30,564 bases of DNA, from assembly GCA_028687205.1 (NCBI GenBank), contig JAQUAP010000005.1, forward strand, positions 1-30,564. The letters run 5' to 3'. The stretch is from Candidatus Omnitrophota bacterium (GTDB lineage: Bacteria > Omnitrophota > Gorgyraeia > Gygaellales > Profunditerraquicolaceae). Shown here piece after piece: positions 8,364-16,367 of this stretch. Made by a program: the position numbers and the translations under genes. The notes under the pieces were generated by a model. It did no database searches. It was given only the letters and a program-made list of their open reading frames with translations, and was not told where the DNA came from. Numbering within the stretch: position 1 is the first letter of the stretch; the number at the start of each line of letters is the position of its first letter.

Positions 8364-9263
8364 TTAAAAGTGCCTAAAACCTTGCGGAGCGACATTAACC
8401 AACCGCTCTTTTTTATCCACTAATTTAAACCCGTATTCTTTCGGCATTATCTCTCCGATGGGACTGAAGCCGGTTAACTTTCTTTTTAGTAATTTCCGGG
8501 CTTCCCGCCGGGGAAGCGTAAAAAGGAGTTCAAAATCCTCTCCGCTATGCAAGGCAGCGGATAAACCGGGCGTTCCTTTGCTTAGCGGGATTAAATCCGC
8601 GTAGATTACCGCCCCTACTCCGCTCTTATCTAATATATGCCGTAAATCCTGCGCCAGGCCATCAGAGATATCAATCATAGCGTTGATTTTAAAGTTACGG
8701 GCTAAAAATCTTGCCTCTTTCAGGCGCGGGGTAAAGGTAAGGTGTTTGCCTGAAATAGAGCCCCCGAGTTCTCCGGTCATAAAGATAATATCGTTCGGAA
8801 GCGCCCCGCTCCTTAAAGCCAGGTGCTTTTTTTCTACCCGGCCAAGCATGCTCACGTCAATAGTAATTTTATTGCTGCGGCTTAAATCTCCGCCGACAAG
8901 ATTAACCTTATACTTGCGGGAGATATCCAGCATCCCCTTAAAAAGCTTATCTGCGAATTTAAGCGGCGTATCTTTAGGCAGCCCCAAAGAAATAACGCAA
9001 TAGCGCGCCTGGCCCGCGCAGGCGGCAATATCGCTGAGCGACACGGCAACTGCCTTTCTGCCGATAAGATACGGGTCATCTTTCAAGGTAAAATCTACGT
9101 CTTCTATGAGCATATCGCAGGTAAAAAGCTGGTAATTGGATTTATCCAGCTTTAAAACCGCGCAGTCATCTCCGCTTGCCTCTACCACGGAGGCATCCGT
9201 CTTGATTAATTTCCTGAACCTCTCGATTAAGCCGAATTCGCCTATATCTTTTATGCGTGCCAT
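8364..9263 (-). CDS. thiL: Thiamine-monophosphate kinase
   Basis: A 299-residue ATP-grasp-unrelated AIR-synthase/PurM-fold kinase that makes thiamine diphosphate from thiamine monophosphate. EASGDDCAVL (28-37) carries the metal-binding aspartates. LVGGDLSRS (about 121-129) and DISDGLAQDL (about 198-207) are family motifs, and HSGEDFELLFTLP near the C-terminal side matches the substrate-site segment. It overlaps the mtnA stop by 13 bases. No other thiamine gene is nearby. Confidence 0.92.
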   Translation of the reverse strand: MARIKDIGEFGLIERFRKLIKTDASVVEASGDDCAVLKLDKSNYQLFTCDMLIEDVDFTLKDDPYLIGRKAVAVSLSDIAACAGQARYCVISLGLPKDTPLKFADKLFKGMLDISRKYKVNLVGGDLSRSNKITIDVSMLGRVEKKHLALRSGALPNDIIFMTGELGGSISGKHLTFTPRLKEARFLARNFKINAMIDISDGLAQDLRHILDKSGVGAVIYADLIPLSKGTPGLSAALHSGEDFELLFTLPRREARKLLKRKLTGFSPIGEIMPKEYGFKLVDKKERLVNVAPQGFRHF

Positions 9264-10291
9264 TTTTTAATGTTTTTATTATACGGCGGCCTGATAATCC
9301 CTTTATCCGTAATCATCGCGCTGATTAAATTATGCGGCGTGACGTCAAAAGCAGGATTAAAAACCTTTACTCCCGCCGGCGCAACTTCTTTTTTAAATAA
9401 TAACTTCCTGACTTCATCCGGATTACGCTGCTCAATCGGAATATCTTTACCGCTTTTGGCGGCTAAATCAAAGGTGGACGCGGGAGCGGCAATGTAAAAA
9501 GGGATGCGGTGGTATTGGCTTAAAACTGCTAAGTTGTAAGTCCCGATCTTATTAGCTGTATCGCCGTTTACGGCAATCCGGTCAGCGCCGGCAATTACCT
9601 TATCGATTTTACCCTGCTGCATAAGTGTCGCTGCCATATTATCGCAAATAACCGTAACGTCAATATCGCCCTGCTTAAGTTCCCAGGCAGTCAGGCGCGA
9701 ACCCTGCAATAAGGGCCTGGTTTCGCAGGCAAAAACTTTTATCCGCTTGCCCACTTTTTTAGCGCGATAAATAACGCCTAAGGCCGTGCCATAATCAATA
9801 GTCGCTAATATACCCGCGTTACAAATAGTCAGGATAGTATCACCGTCTTTAATCAGCTTGCTTCCGTAGCCGGCAAGACTGCGGCAGCTTAACCTGTCTT
9901 CCTCAATAATCTTACGCGCTTCTTTGAGGATCAGCTTTTTAAGCGTAAATAAGTTTTCGTTTTTATTTTTCCGCACAACCTGGCGTATTCTTTCTAAACC
10001 CCAGAAAAGATTTCTTGCGGTCGGCCGGGAAGCAGCGATATACCGGGTTACCTGATCCAATTTTTTGGCAAAAGCGCCAAAGCTTTTTGCTTTTACGTCT
10101 TTAATCCCCAGGTATACGCCTAACGCGGCTGCCGCGCCTAATGCCGGGGCTCCGCGCACCTTCAACAGCTTGATCGCCTGCCATAAATCTCCTAATTTAT
10201 CTATATAAATATACTCTAACTTCCGCGGGAGCCCGGTCTGGTCAATCAGCTTAATGCGGTTATTTTTCCATTCCAGTGTAATTATTTTCAT
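9251..10291 (-). CDS. mtnA: S-methyl-5-thioribose-1-phosphate isomerase
   Basis: A 346-residue member of the eIF2B-alpha/MtnA family that isomerises methylthioribose 1-phosphate to methylthioribulose 1-phosphate in the methionine salvage pathway. Seen directly: RGAPALGAAAALG (46-58), TICNAGILATIDYGTALG (155-172) with the catalytic cysteine C157, and AGADRIAVNGDTANKIGTY with the catalytic aspartate D237. No other salvage genes are nearby, so the pathway may be partial. In some bacteria MtnA homologues serve other sugar-phosphate shunts. A 77-bp palindrome separates it from the upstream gene; its own ribosome site (AGAGAG) is weak. Confidence 0.93.
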   Translation of the reverse strand: MKIITLEWKNNRIKLIDQTGLPRKLEYIYIDKLGDLWQAIKLLKVRGAPALGAAAALGVYLGIKDVKAKSFGAFAKKLDQVTRYIAASRPTARNLFWGLERIRQVVRKNKNENLFTLKKLILKEARKIIEEDRLSCRSLAGYGSKLIKDGDTILTICNAGILATIDYGTALGVIYRAKKVGKRIKVFACETRPLLQGSRLTAWELKQGDIDVTVICDNMAATLMQQGKIDKVIAGADRIAVNGDTANKIGTYNLAVLSQYHRIPFYIAAPASTFDLAAKSGKDIPIEQRNPDEVRKLLFKKEVAPAGVKVFNPAFDVTPHNLISAMITDKGIIRPPYNKNIKKWHA

Positions 10292-10300
10292 AATCTCTCT

Positions 10301-10377
10301 TAGGGACGGTTCTCAAGCCAATCTTAAAGCGTCCCCTATTTGGGGACACTTTTGCTTTGAGTTGAGAACCGTCCCTA
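10301..10377. repeat. 77-bp nested palindromic element (MITE- or REP-like)
   Basis: Perfect 16-base terminal inverted repeats, TAGGGACGGTTCTCAA at 10301-10316 and its complement at 10362-10377, enclose a second hairpin, GTCCCC (10331-10336) and GGGGAC (10342-10347) around a 5-base loop. That hairpin is flanked by AAAGC/GCTTT. It fills the gap between the DUF362 gene and mtnA, ending 2 bases from the DUF362 stop. No T-tract follows, so a plain intrinsic terminator is unlikely. GGGACGGTTCT-type palindromes recur in many environmental genomes (from memory). Confidence 0.8.
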
Positions 10378-10379
10378 TA

Positions 10380-11501
10380 CTATAATCCTATAATTTTAGC
10401 CAGCAGGCTCTTTTTGACCCGGATTGCCGCCGAGGGGCAGGCCTCCTGGCAGCAGAAACAGGCAATACAATTCTTATAATCAAAAACTATCCCTTTTTCC
10501 TGCATACTAATACATTTGTTTGGGCATATTTTAACACAGGCAAAGCAGCGGGTGCAATTATTCCGCACCGGATAAGGGTAATACCTGACTAACTGCTTAA
10601 GCACGTTAATCACCGGTTTGGGAAGTTTCTTTTTTAAAGAGGTTGACGCAGGGAGTAAAAACGGCTTAACTTTTAAATCTTCTATTTTTTCGCCGAGGAT
10701 TTTTATCGCCTTAAAATCCGCTGTCCCCAGCCCCCTTTGGCTGGCCTCCCTGGTGCTTAAGATATCAAGGGGATTAACTCCCATTATTTTAGCCATCACG
10801 CTATCCAGCGCTACGCAATCGCCTCCCGCCAGTAATAAACCCAGGTTCCTTAACTTTCCGCTGGTTGCCGGGCCGTCACCTTCCATAGCCACGATTCCGT
10901 CGATAATAGTTAAGGCTGGCCTGGCCTCGGCGTAAATATCCACCAGGATTCCCGCAAAATCTTCGCTATGAAAATAATTTTTATGCAGTTCGGTTTTAAA
11001 AGTCCCGGAGACCAGGCCAAAGAGGTTCTTGATCGCTCCGCTAAGCAGCGTAAGCCCGTGGGTTTTAAACTTCGGTAGATTGACTAAATAATCGCAATGG
11101 TCTAACCAGGTAGTTAAAGGAAACTTGGCGCGCATGCGCCTTTTGTCAAATTTAACCAGCTCTGCCTTTTCCTCGCGGCAGACCCGCGTTATCCCTGAAC
11201 GCCGGTAAACCTCATCCACATTTTCAATTTCATTTCCCCATACGCTCGGTCCGTCGCCGACAAAAATATGGCAATTAATTTCTTTTAATACCCTGAGCAC
11301 CTGCCGCACCACTTCAGGATGAGTATCCACCCCATACTCCGGCTCCTTAGCCATGAGCAGGTTCGGCTTGACTAATACCCGCGAGCCAGGCTTAATATAA
11401 CGCGCGATGCCGCCGAGTAAGCCGATAGCCTTCCTTACGCTGACCTCAACCAGCTCTGGGGTATAATCAGCGCACTTTATAATGCTTACCTGGGTATCCA
11501 T
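10380..11501 (-). CDS. DUF362 domain protein with two C-terminal [4Fe-4S] clusters
   Basis: A 373-residue protein. The DUF362 domain spans about residues 1-300, with KPNLLMAKEP, THPEVVRQVL and VNLPKFKTH segments. It is followed by a bacterial ferredoxin domain with two CxxCxxCxxxCP motifs: C316, C319, C322, C326 and C345, C348, C351, C355. It has no signal peptide, so it is probably cytoplasmic. DUF362 proteins are often annotated as iron-sulfur or ferredoxin-like proteins, and their reaction is unknown. The sequence supports electron transfer but no specific partner. The ATG directly abuts the tatD stop, so it is in the tmk-to-alr unit. Confidence 0.88.
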   Translation of the reverse strand: MDTQVSIIKCADYTPELVEVSVRKAIGLLGGIARYIKPGSRVLVKPNLLMAKEPEYGVDTHPEVVRQVLRVLKEINCHIFVGDGPSVWGNEIENVDEVYRRSGITRVCREEKAELVKFDKRRMRAKFPLTTWLDHCDYLVNLPKFKTHGLTLLSGAIKNLFGLVSGTFKTELHKNYFHSEDFAGILVDIYAEARPALTIIDGIVAMEGDGPATSGKLRNLGLLLAGGDCVALDSVMAKIMGVNPLDILSTREASQRGLGTADFKAIKILGEKIEDLKVKPFLLPASTSLKKKLPKPVINVLKQLVRYYPYPVRNNCTRCFACVKICPNKCISMQEKGIVFDYKNCIACFCCQEACPSAAIRVKKSLLAKIIGL

Positions 11502-12260
11502 TTAAAAATTAAAGAATCTCCTGGCATTCTCCGTGGTAACTTGCGCTACCTCTTCAAATTTTAGGCCCTTGAGCTTGGCGACCAGCTCTGCCAGCAGCCG
11601 GACCTGGGCCGGCTCGTTCCTTTTGCCGCGTAAACCTTCCGGAGATAAATACGGCGCGTCTGTTTCCAGTAATAAACTTTCCAGCGGCGCGGACTTGATC
11701 ACTTCTCTTAAAGCATCCGCTTTTTTATACGTAACGTTACAGGTAAATGAAACCAGAAAGCCTAAATCCAGGCAGGCTTTTAAAAATGCCTGGTCGCCGG
11801 AAAAACAATGCACCACTCCCCTTACCGGCAGCGCTTCTTTTAAAATTTTCAAGGTATCTGCCTGGGCCTCCCTGGTATGTATGACTACCGGCAGGTTTAA
11901 TTCTTTAGCTACTTTGATTAAACTTAAAAATAAAGGGAGCTGGTTTTCTTTTTTAGCATAACGCTTAAAATAATCCAGGCCTATCTCGCCTATAGCCACG
12001 ACTTTATTCTTTTTAGCTAGGGACATTATTTCTTTTTCTACCTGCGGGCCAAACCCGTCTGCCTCGTGGGGATGAATACCGACTGTCGCGTAGATGGAAG
12101 CGTATTTCCGGGCTAACTCTACCGACCTACGGGAACCCTCCAGGCTTGAGCCGATATTAATAATATAATCTACGCCCTGGTTTTTAGCGCGCCTTAAAAC
12201 TTCATCTCTATCCTGGTCAAATTCGGGAAAATCCAAGTGGCAATGCGTATCGACTAACAT
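11502..12260 (-). CDS. tatD: TatD family metal-dependent hydrolase (DNase)
   Basis: A 252-residue TIM-barrel of the YcfH/YabD/TatD family. The metal ligands are all visible: H6 and H8 in DTHCHLD, E92 in GEIGLDYF, H128 in HTREA, H151 in HCFSG and D201 in ETDAPYLSP. Family members are 3'-5' exonucleases on DNA or RNA, or related phosphoesterases. It overlaps metG by 7 bases; metS followed by yabD is also the order in Bacillus. Whether it is strictly the TatD or the YcfH subfamily I cannot tell. Confidence 0.93.
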   Translation of the reverse strand: MLVDTHCHLDFPEFDQDRDEVLRRAKNQGVDYIINIGSSLEGSRRSVELARKYASIYATVGIHPHEADGFGPQVEKEIMSLAKKNKVVAIGEIGLDYFKRYAKKENQLPLFLSLIKVAKELNLPVVIHTREAQADTLKILKEALPVRGVVHCFSGDQAFLKACLDLGFLVSFTCNVTYKKADALREVIKSAPLESLLLETDAPYLSPEGLRGKRNEPAQVRLLAELVAKLKGLKFEEVAQVTTENARRFFNF

Positions 12261-13747
12261 ATGCGGGGGAATAAGGGAGAACCTTTCTTGATTGCGCCGC
12301 TTCCAACCTGTTTTTTGATTAAAGCAGCTGTCTGGGGCATGAATGCTTCTAATTCCTCGCCAACCTTCCTGATCACCTCTACTAATATACGGATAAACTT
12401 TTTAAGCTCCTCTTCTTTTCCGCCTTTTTCCAGGTTCCAGGGCTTGGTATCTTCGATATATTTATTGGCCAGGCCGATCAGCTCCCAGATGCCTTCTAAG
12501 GCCCTTGAGAAATCCTGGTTGTCGAACGCCGCGTAAACCAGGGGCTTTAAATTTTCGATTTTAACCAGTATATCGCCGGCCTGTTTATCAACGCTAAGCG
12601 CGCTCAAATCAACAGCCGGGATATGGCCCGCGAAATATTTTTCCACCATCGTCAGGGTCCTGTAAACCAGGTTCCCCAGGTCATTGGCTAAATCGCTGTT
12701 ATAACGCTTAATAATCGCCTCTTCCGAAAAATTACCGTCCAGGCCAAATGGCACATCGCGCAAAAGAAAATAGCGATAAGCGTCTAACCCGTATTTTTTG
12801 ACCATCTCCAGCGGGTTGACCACGTTGCCTTTAGACTTGGACATCTTATCTTCATTAATCAACCACCAGCCGTGCGCAAAAATCCTCTCGGGAAGCTCAA
12901 CCCCTAAAGCATAGAGCATAATCGGCCAATAGACCGTATGCTGCCGCAATATATCCTTGGCCATTAAATGCAGTTCCGCAGGCCACCATTTGGATTGGTA
13001 TTTATCGTTTTCATCAAATTCGCCTACGGCGCTTATATAATTGATCAGCGCGTCAAACCAGACATAAGTCACGTGCCCCGGGGCAAACGGCAAAGGTATG
13101 CCCCAGCTTAAACGTTCCTTGGGGCGGGAGATACACAAGTCATTCAATTTATTTAACTCTAAAAAGCTCAAGGTCTCTTCATACCGGCTGGCAGGCCTAA
13201 TAAAATCCCGGTTATTATTCAGGTAATCCAATAACCAGTTTTGGTATTTAGAGAGCTTAAAGAAATAATTCGTCTCGGTGATCTTTTCTACCGGCCTTTT
13301 GCAATCCGGGCACTTGCCCTCCTGCGCCTGCGACTCTAACCAGAAGGTTTCACAGGGCGTGCAATACAAACCCTCATATTTACCTTCATAGATATCCTCT
13401 TTTTTATAGAGGATCTCTAAGGCCCGCTGTACGGCCTTAATATGGCGTTTTTCGGTAGTGCGGATAAAATCGTTATAAGAAATATCCAGTTTTTTCCAGA
13501 GCTCTTTAAATTGCAGGCTCGTCTTATCCGCGAAATCCTGCGGCTTTAATTTTGCGCTGTCGGCGGCGCGCTGGATCTTCTGGCCATGCTCGTCGGTGCC
13601 GGTAAGAAACCAGACCTTATCTTCGCCTATGACTTTACGCATATAGCGGGCTAAGGTGTCGGCGGCAATCGTCGTGTAGGAATGCCCGATATGCGGGGAG
13701 GCGTTGACATAATAAAGCGGCGTGGTCAGGTAAAATTTATTTTCCAT
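12254..13747 (-). CDS. metG: Methionyl-tRNA synthetase
   Basis: A 497-residue class I synthetase that charges tRNA-Met. The HIGH motif is at residues 19-22 (SPHIGHSY) and KMSKS at 301-305. One zinc knuckle is visible: C129, C132, C146, C149. FLTGTDEHGQKI follows the first half of the Rossmann fold. The protein ends shortly after the anticodon-binding helical domain, so the C-terminal EMAP/Arc1-like tRNA-binding extension is missing, as in many short bacterial MetRS. It overlaps ricT by 11 bases. Confidence 0.96.
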   Translation of the reverse strand: MENKFYLTTPLYYVNASPHIGHSYTTIAADTLARYMRKVIGEDKVWFLTGTDEHGQKIQRAADSAKLKPQDFADKTSLQFKELWKKLDISYNDFIRTTEKRHIKAVQRALEILYKKEDIYEGKYEGLYCTPCETFWLESQAQEGKCPDCKRPVEKITETNYFFKLSKYQNWLLDYLNNNRDFIRPASRYEETLSFLELNKLNDLCISRPKERLSWGIPLPFAPGHVTYVWFDALINYISAVGEFDENDKYQSKWWPAELHLMAKDILRQHTVYWPIMLYALGVELPERIFAHGWWLINEDKMSKSKGNVVNPLEMVKKYGLDAYRYFLLRDVPFGLDGNFSEEAIIKRYNSDLANDLGNLVYRTLTMVEKYFAGHIPAVDLSALSVDKQAGDILVKIENLKPLVYAAFDNQDFSRALEGIWELIGLANKYIEDTKPWNLEKGGKEEELKKFIRILVEVIRKVGEELEAFMPQTAALIKKQVGSGAIKKGSPLFPRIC

Positions 13748-14555
13748 GTTCTTTATCCTTATAACTTACTTCTATCCACGTCCCGTCTTCAAGCTGCACC
13801 GAGGCGGCGCGCTTAAAGACATTAACGCTCATAACCTTACCCTTACCCTGCGCTGTATGCACATGCTCTCCTTCGCGGGGAAGGCCCTTAGAAAGTAATT
13901 TATAGCTTTCATATTCAAACGAGAGGCAGCACATCAGCCTTCCGCAGATCCCCGAGATCTTCGGCGGGTTTAAAGGCAGGCCTTCTTCTTTTGCCATCTT
14001 GATCGTCACCGGCTCAAAATCTTTTAAGAAGCGGGCGCAGCAGAGTTCCCTGCCGCACGGCCCGAATCCGCCGAAAAGCCTGGCTTCATCGCGCACGCCG
14101 ATCTGCCTTAATTCAATCCTGGCTTTAAAAATCTTGGCCAGGTCCTTGACCAGGTTCCTGAAATCCACCCTGCCGTTAGCCGTAAAATAAAATACGATCT
14201 TTGAACGGTCAAAGGAATATTCTGCCTGGACAAGCTTCATATCCAGCTTATGCTCTTCTATCTTCTTGATGCAGGAGTTAAAAACCTCTTTTGCCTTCAG
14301 GCGGTTCTCCTCGATTTGCTTAATATCCGATGCTTTAGCCAGGCGTAATATTTTTTTAGGCTGCTCTTTAGCTGCCTGTCCGCCGGCGCTATCTTTACCG
14401 TGGACAGCTTCACAAGATGTAACTATTTGGCCGTAATCCTGGCCGCGGTCATGCTCGACGATGACATAATCACCTTCTTTGGCGCTAAGCCCGCCGGCAT
14501 TATAAGGATAGACCTGCCCGGAATCGCGTAAACGCACAAAAATCAAGCCTTCCAT
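13737..14555 (-). CDS. ricT: PSP1/RicT family protein (YaaT-like)
   Basis: A 272-residue PSP1 C-terminal-domain protein. The conserved cysteine clusters are CGRELCC (C167, C172, C173) and CGRLMCC (C204, C209, C210), which in Bacillus RicT help bind iron-sulfur clusters. In Bacillus RicT works with RicA and RicF in mRNA processing by RNase Y and in development. Those partners are not in the window. In diderms the protein's role is unknown. It lies between holB and metG, overlapping both (13 and 11 bases), as yaaT follows holB in Bacillus. Confidence 0.9.
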   Translation of the reverse strand: MEGLIFVRLRDSGQVYPYNAGGLSAKEGDYVIVEHDRGQDYGQIVTSCEAVHGKDSAGGQAAKEQPKKILRLAKASDIKQIEENRLKAKEVFNSCIKKIEEHKLDMKLVQAEYSFDRSKIVFYFTANGRVDFRNLVKDLAKIFKARIELRQIGVRDEARLFGGFGPCGRELCCARFLKDFEPVTIKMAKEEGLPLNPPKISGICGRLMCCLSFEYESYKLLSKGLPREGEHVHTAQGKGKVMSVNVFKRAASVQLEDGTWIEVSYKDKEHGK

Positions 14556-15502
14556 AATTCCATCCCCAGATTAAACAGCAATAATCGCGTGTTGACATTT
14601 TTTTCTAAATAGGATATCGCCGCAGATATGTTGGTAAAGGCCAGCTCTAAATCTAAAAATGAAGAGCTGTCCACGGCCCGCCTCAATTCTTCGCGGCGGT
14701 CAGCATTGATAACCTCCTGCTCCGGCAGGCCGGCTTTCAGTAAATAGATATCCCTGAACCAGGCAGCCAGCAGGTTTAAGGAAAAGCGCACCTCTTCCTT
14801 ATCCTGCGACGCAAGGCTCTCTGTATCCGGCCGGGGGCCAAGGACAAATTTATCAATAAGGTTATTTTTCTTGGCCAGTAACCCGGCGCCTTTCAACTTC
14901 AAGGCCTGGCCGAGCCTGCCTTCAGAAAAATAGGCCAGGAAATGCGCGAACTGCGCGTCTAATTTATAATCTTTTTTTAAAATACCTTCCAAGGCTTCTC
15001 TTTTAAGCGGCAGGAATTTTAAAATCTTGCAGCGGGAGATAACCGTTTTAAAAAGAAGGTTCGGCTTTTCGGTAATCAGGATAAGCAGGCTCTTCTTCGG
15101 AGGCTCTTCCAGGATTTTTAATAAGCAGTTCGCCGCTTCGGCAGACAAGGTATGGGCGTTATCAATAATAAAAACCTTAAAAACTCCTTCGTAGGCCTTA
15201 AGATTGATTTCCTTCTGCAGCTGGCGGATAGCCTCTATTTTTATCTGTGCCTCATCGCCTGAAATCAGGTGCACATCCGGATGCTGTCCATTTTCTATCT
15301 TCAGGCATGACGCGCAATGGCCGCAAGCCTCGATTTTAGCCTCCTCGCAATTCAAGGCCTGAGCCAGGGCCAGGGCAGTCATCTTCTTGCCTATGCCTTC
15401 AGGCCCGATAAATAAATAACCACCCTCAATACGCGAGTTCTCTATATAAGTTTTAATAATCTCTACCGGCCTATCCTGGCCTTTGATGGCGCTAAAGGAC
15501 AT
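14543..15502 (-). CDS. holB: DNA polymerase III delta' subunit
   Basis: A 319-residue clamp-loader subunit of the AAA+ family. The N-terminal GPEGIGKK (33-40) sits at the Walker A site but is followed by M rather than the usual T or S, as expected for a subunit that does not hydrolyse ATP. Zinc ligands C52, C60, C63 and C66 follow (CGHCASC). The degenerate Walker B is FIIDNAH, and SRCKILKF is the SRC sensor motif. It loads the sliding clamp with delta and gamma/tau. It overlaps tmk by 11 bases and ricT by 13. Confidence 0.93.
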   Translation of the reverse strand: MSFSAIKGQDRPVEIIKTYIENSRIEGGYLFIGPEGIGKKMTALALAQALNCEEAKIEACGHCASCLKIENGQHPDVHLISGDEAQIKIEAIRQLQKEINLKAYEGVFKVFIIDNAHTLSAEAANCLLKILEEPPKKSLLILITEKPNLLFKTVISRCKILKFLPLKREALEGILKKDYKLDAQFAHFLAYFSEGRLGQALKLKGAGLLAKKNNLIDKFVLGPRPDTESLASQDKEEVRFSLNLLAAWFRDIYLLKAGLPEQEVINADRREELRRAVDSSSFLDLELAFTNISAAISYLEKNVNTRLLLFNLGMELWKA

Positions 15503-16106
15503 ATTTTTCTGCCAATTCTCTTATTTTAGCTTGGGTTTGGGATTTATCTTTCTCTACCTTAACAACTTTAATCCTTTTGGGCTCCTGCCTGGCTAATTTT
15601 AGATACCCCTGCCGGACGCGTAAATGATATTTAACCGAGCGCATTTCAATGCGGTCAAGGCTCGCCTCCCTGTGTTTAAGGCCTTTTTTCACTGCCAGGT
15701 CTAAAAGAAAAGTTAAATCAGGCTTAATCCCGCGAGTAGCAAAATTTCCTATCCGCCTGATTAAATCAATATCTACGCCTAAACCATAGCCCTGATAAGC
15801 AAGGGTTGAATCCAGGAACCTATCGCAGATGACAATCGCTCCTTTTTTAAGGCTGGGCTCAATAATTTCTGCGACAATCTGCGCCCGGGCTGCCATATAA
15901 AGGAGCATTTCGCATTGGGGAGAAATAGCCTGGTTTTTGGCGTCCAGGAGAATATCGCGGATTTTTTCGCTTACTTTTGTGGCGCCGGGTTCACGCAGGT
16001 AAATCACGCGCTTACCTTTGGCTTTAAGGTAGGCATAAAGCAGGCGCGATTGGGTACTCTTGCCACAGCCTTCAGAACCTTCAAATGTAATGAACTTACC
16101 CTTCAT
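15492..16106 (-). CDS. tmk: Thymidylate kinase
   Basis: A 204-residue P-loop kinase that converts dTMP to dTDP. The Walker A motif is EGSEGCGKST (9-18), REPGATKVSEKIR (39-51) is the substrate segment, and CDRFLDSTLAYQGYG carries the DR pair of the dTMP site. It is the first gene of the holB-ricT-metG-tatD block. A long hairpin begins about 20 bases upstream of the ATG, so its leader may include that structure. GAGGAAG lies about 12-13 bases before the ATG, rather far for a strong ribosome site. Confidence 0.95.
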   Translation of the reverse strand: MKGKFITFEGSEGCGKSTQSRLLYAYLKAKGKRVIYLREPGATKVSEKIRDILLDAKNQAISPQCEMLLYMAARAQIVAEIIEPSLKKGAIVICDRFLDSTLAYQGYGLGVDIDLIRRIGNFATRGIKPDLTFLLDLAVKKGLKHREASLDRIEMRSVKYHLRVRQGYLKLARQEPKRIKVVKVEKDKSQTQAKIRELAEKYVL

Positions 16107-16126
16107 AATATATTTTGTCTTCCTCT

Positions 16127-16313
16127 GATTTTATGGTTTCGCTTCCGGCGCTGAAAATTTTCGCCGTGTGCTGCGGTTTACGGCTCCTTCCGGCAGCGCA
16201 GGTTCCGCATGCGGTAAGGGTATTGCCTGCACTCGCCGTAAATCCTTGCACACACGTTACAGATAGCCTAGCCGAAAATGTTCTAATGCGCCTCCAGCGA
16301 AACACATAAAATC
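16127..16313. repeat. Long imperfect palindrome, left copy (hairpin L)
   Basis: About 187 bp that can fold nearly end to end. The outer arms are GATTTTATG...TTTCGCT (16127-16143) and its complement at 16296-16313. The inner arms pair CTGAAAATTTTCG with the GCCGAAAAT segment near 16272, and GTTTACGGC with GCCGTAAA. Its core (16148-16291) matches the right copy in inverted orientation: 38 of 39 bases at one end, 17 of 17 in the middle and 20 of 21 at the other end. No T-tract follows on either strand. Confidence 0.85.
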
Positions 16314-16367
16314 TAAACCAGTCCAAACCACCCGCTTAAATATAATTTCTACTTTATTTTATTACTG

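Noticed and set aside
10301..10377. The 77-bp palindrome as an intrinsic terminator before mtnA
   Set aside because: There is no T-tract after the stem on the minus strand, and the perfect terminal repeats suit a mobile or REP-like element better.
16096..16326. Open frames of 64-76 codons inside hairpin L and inside hairpin R (17318-17527)
   Set aside because: They read through palindromic repeat, have cysteine- and arginine-rich unlikely compositions and no ribosome sites, so they are not supported as genes.
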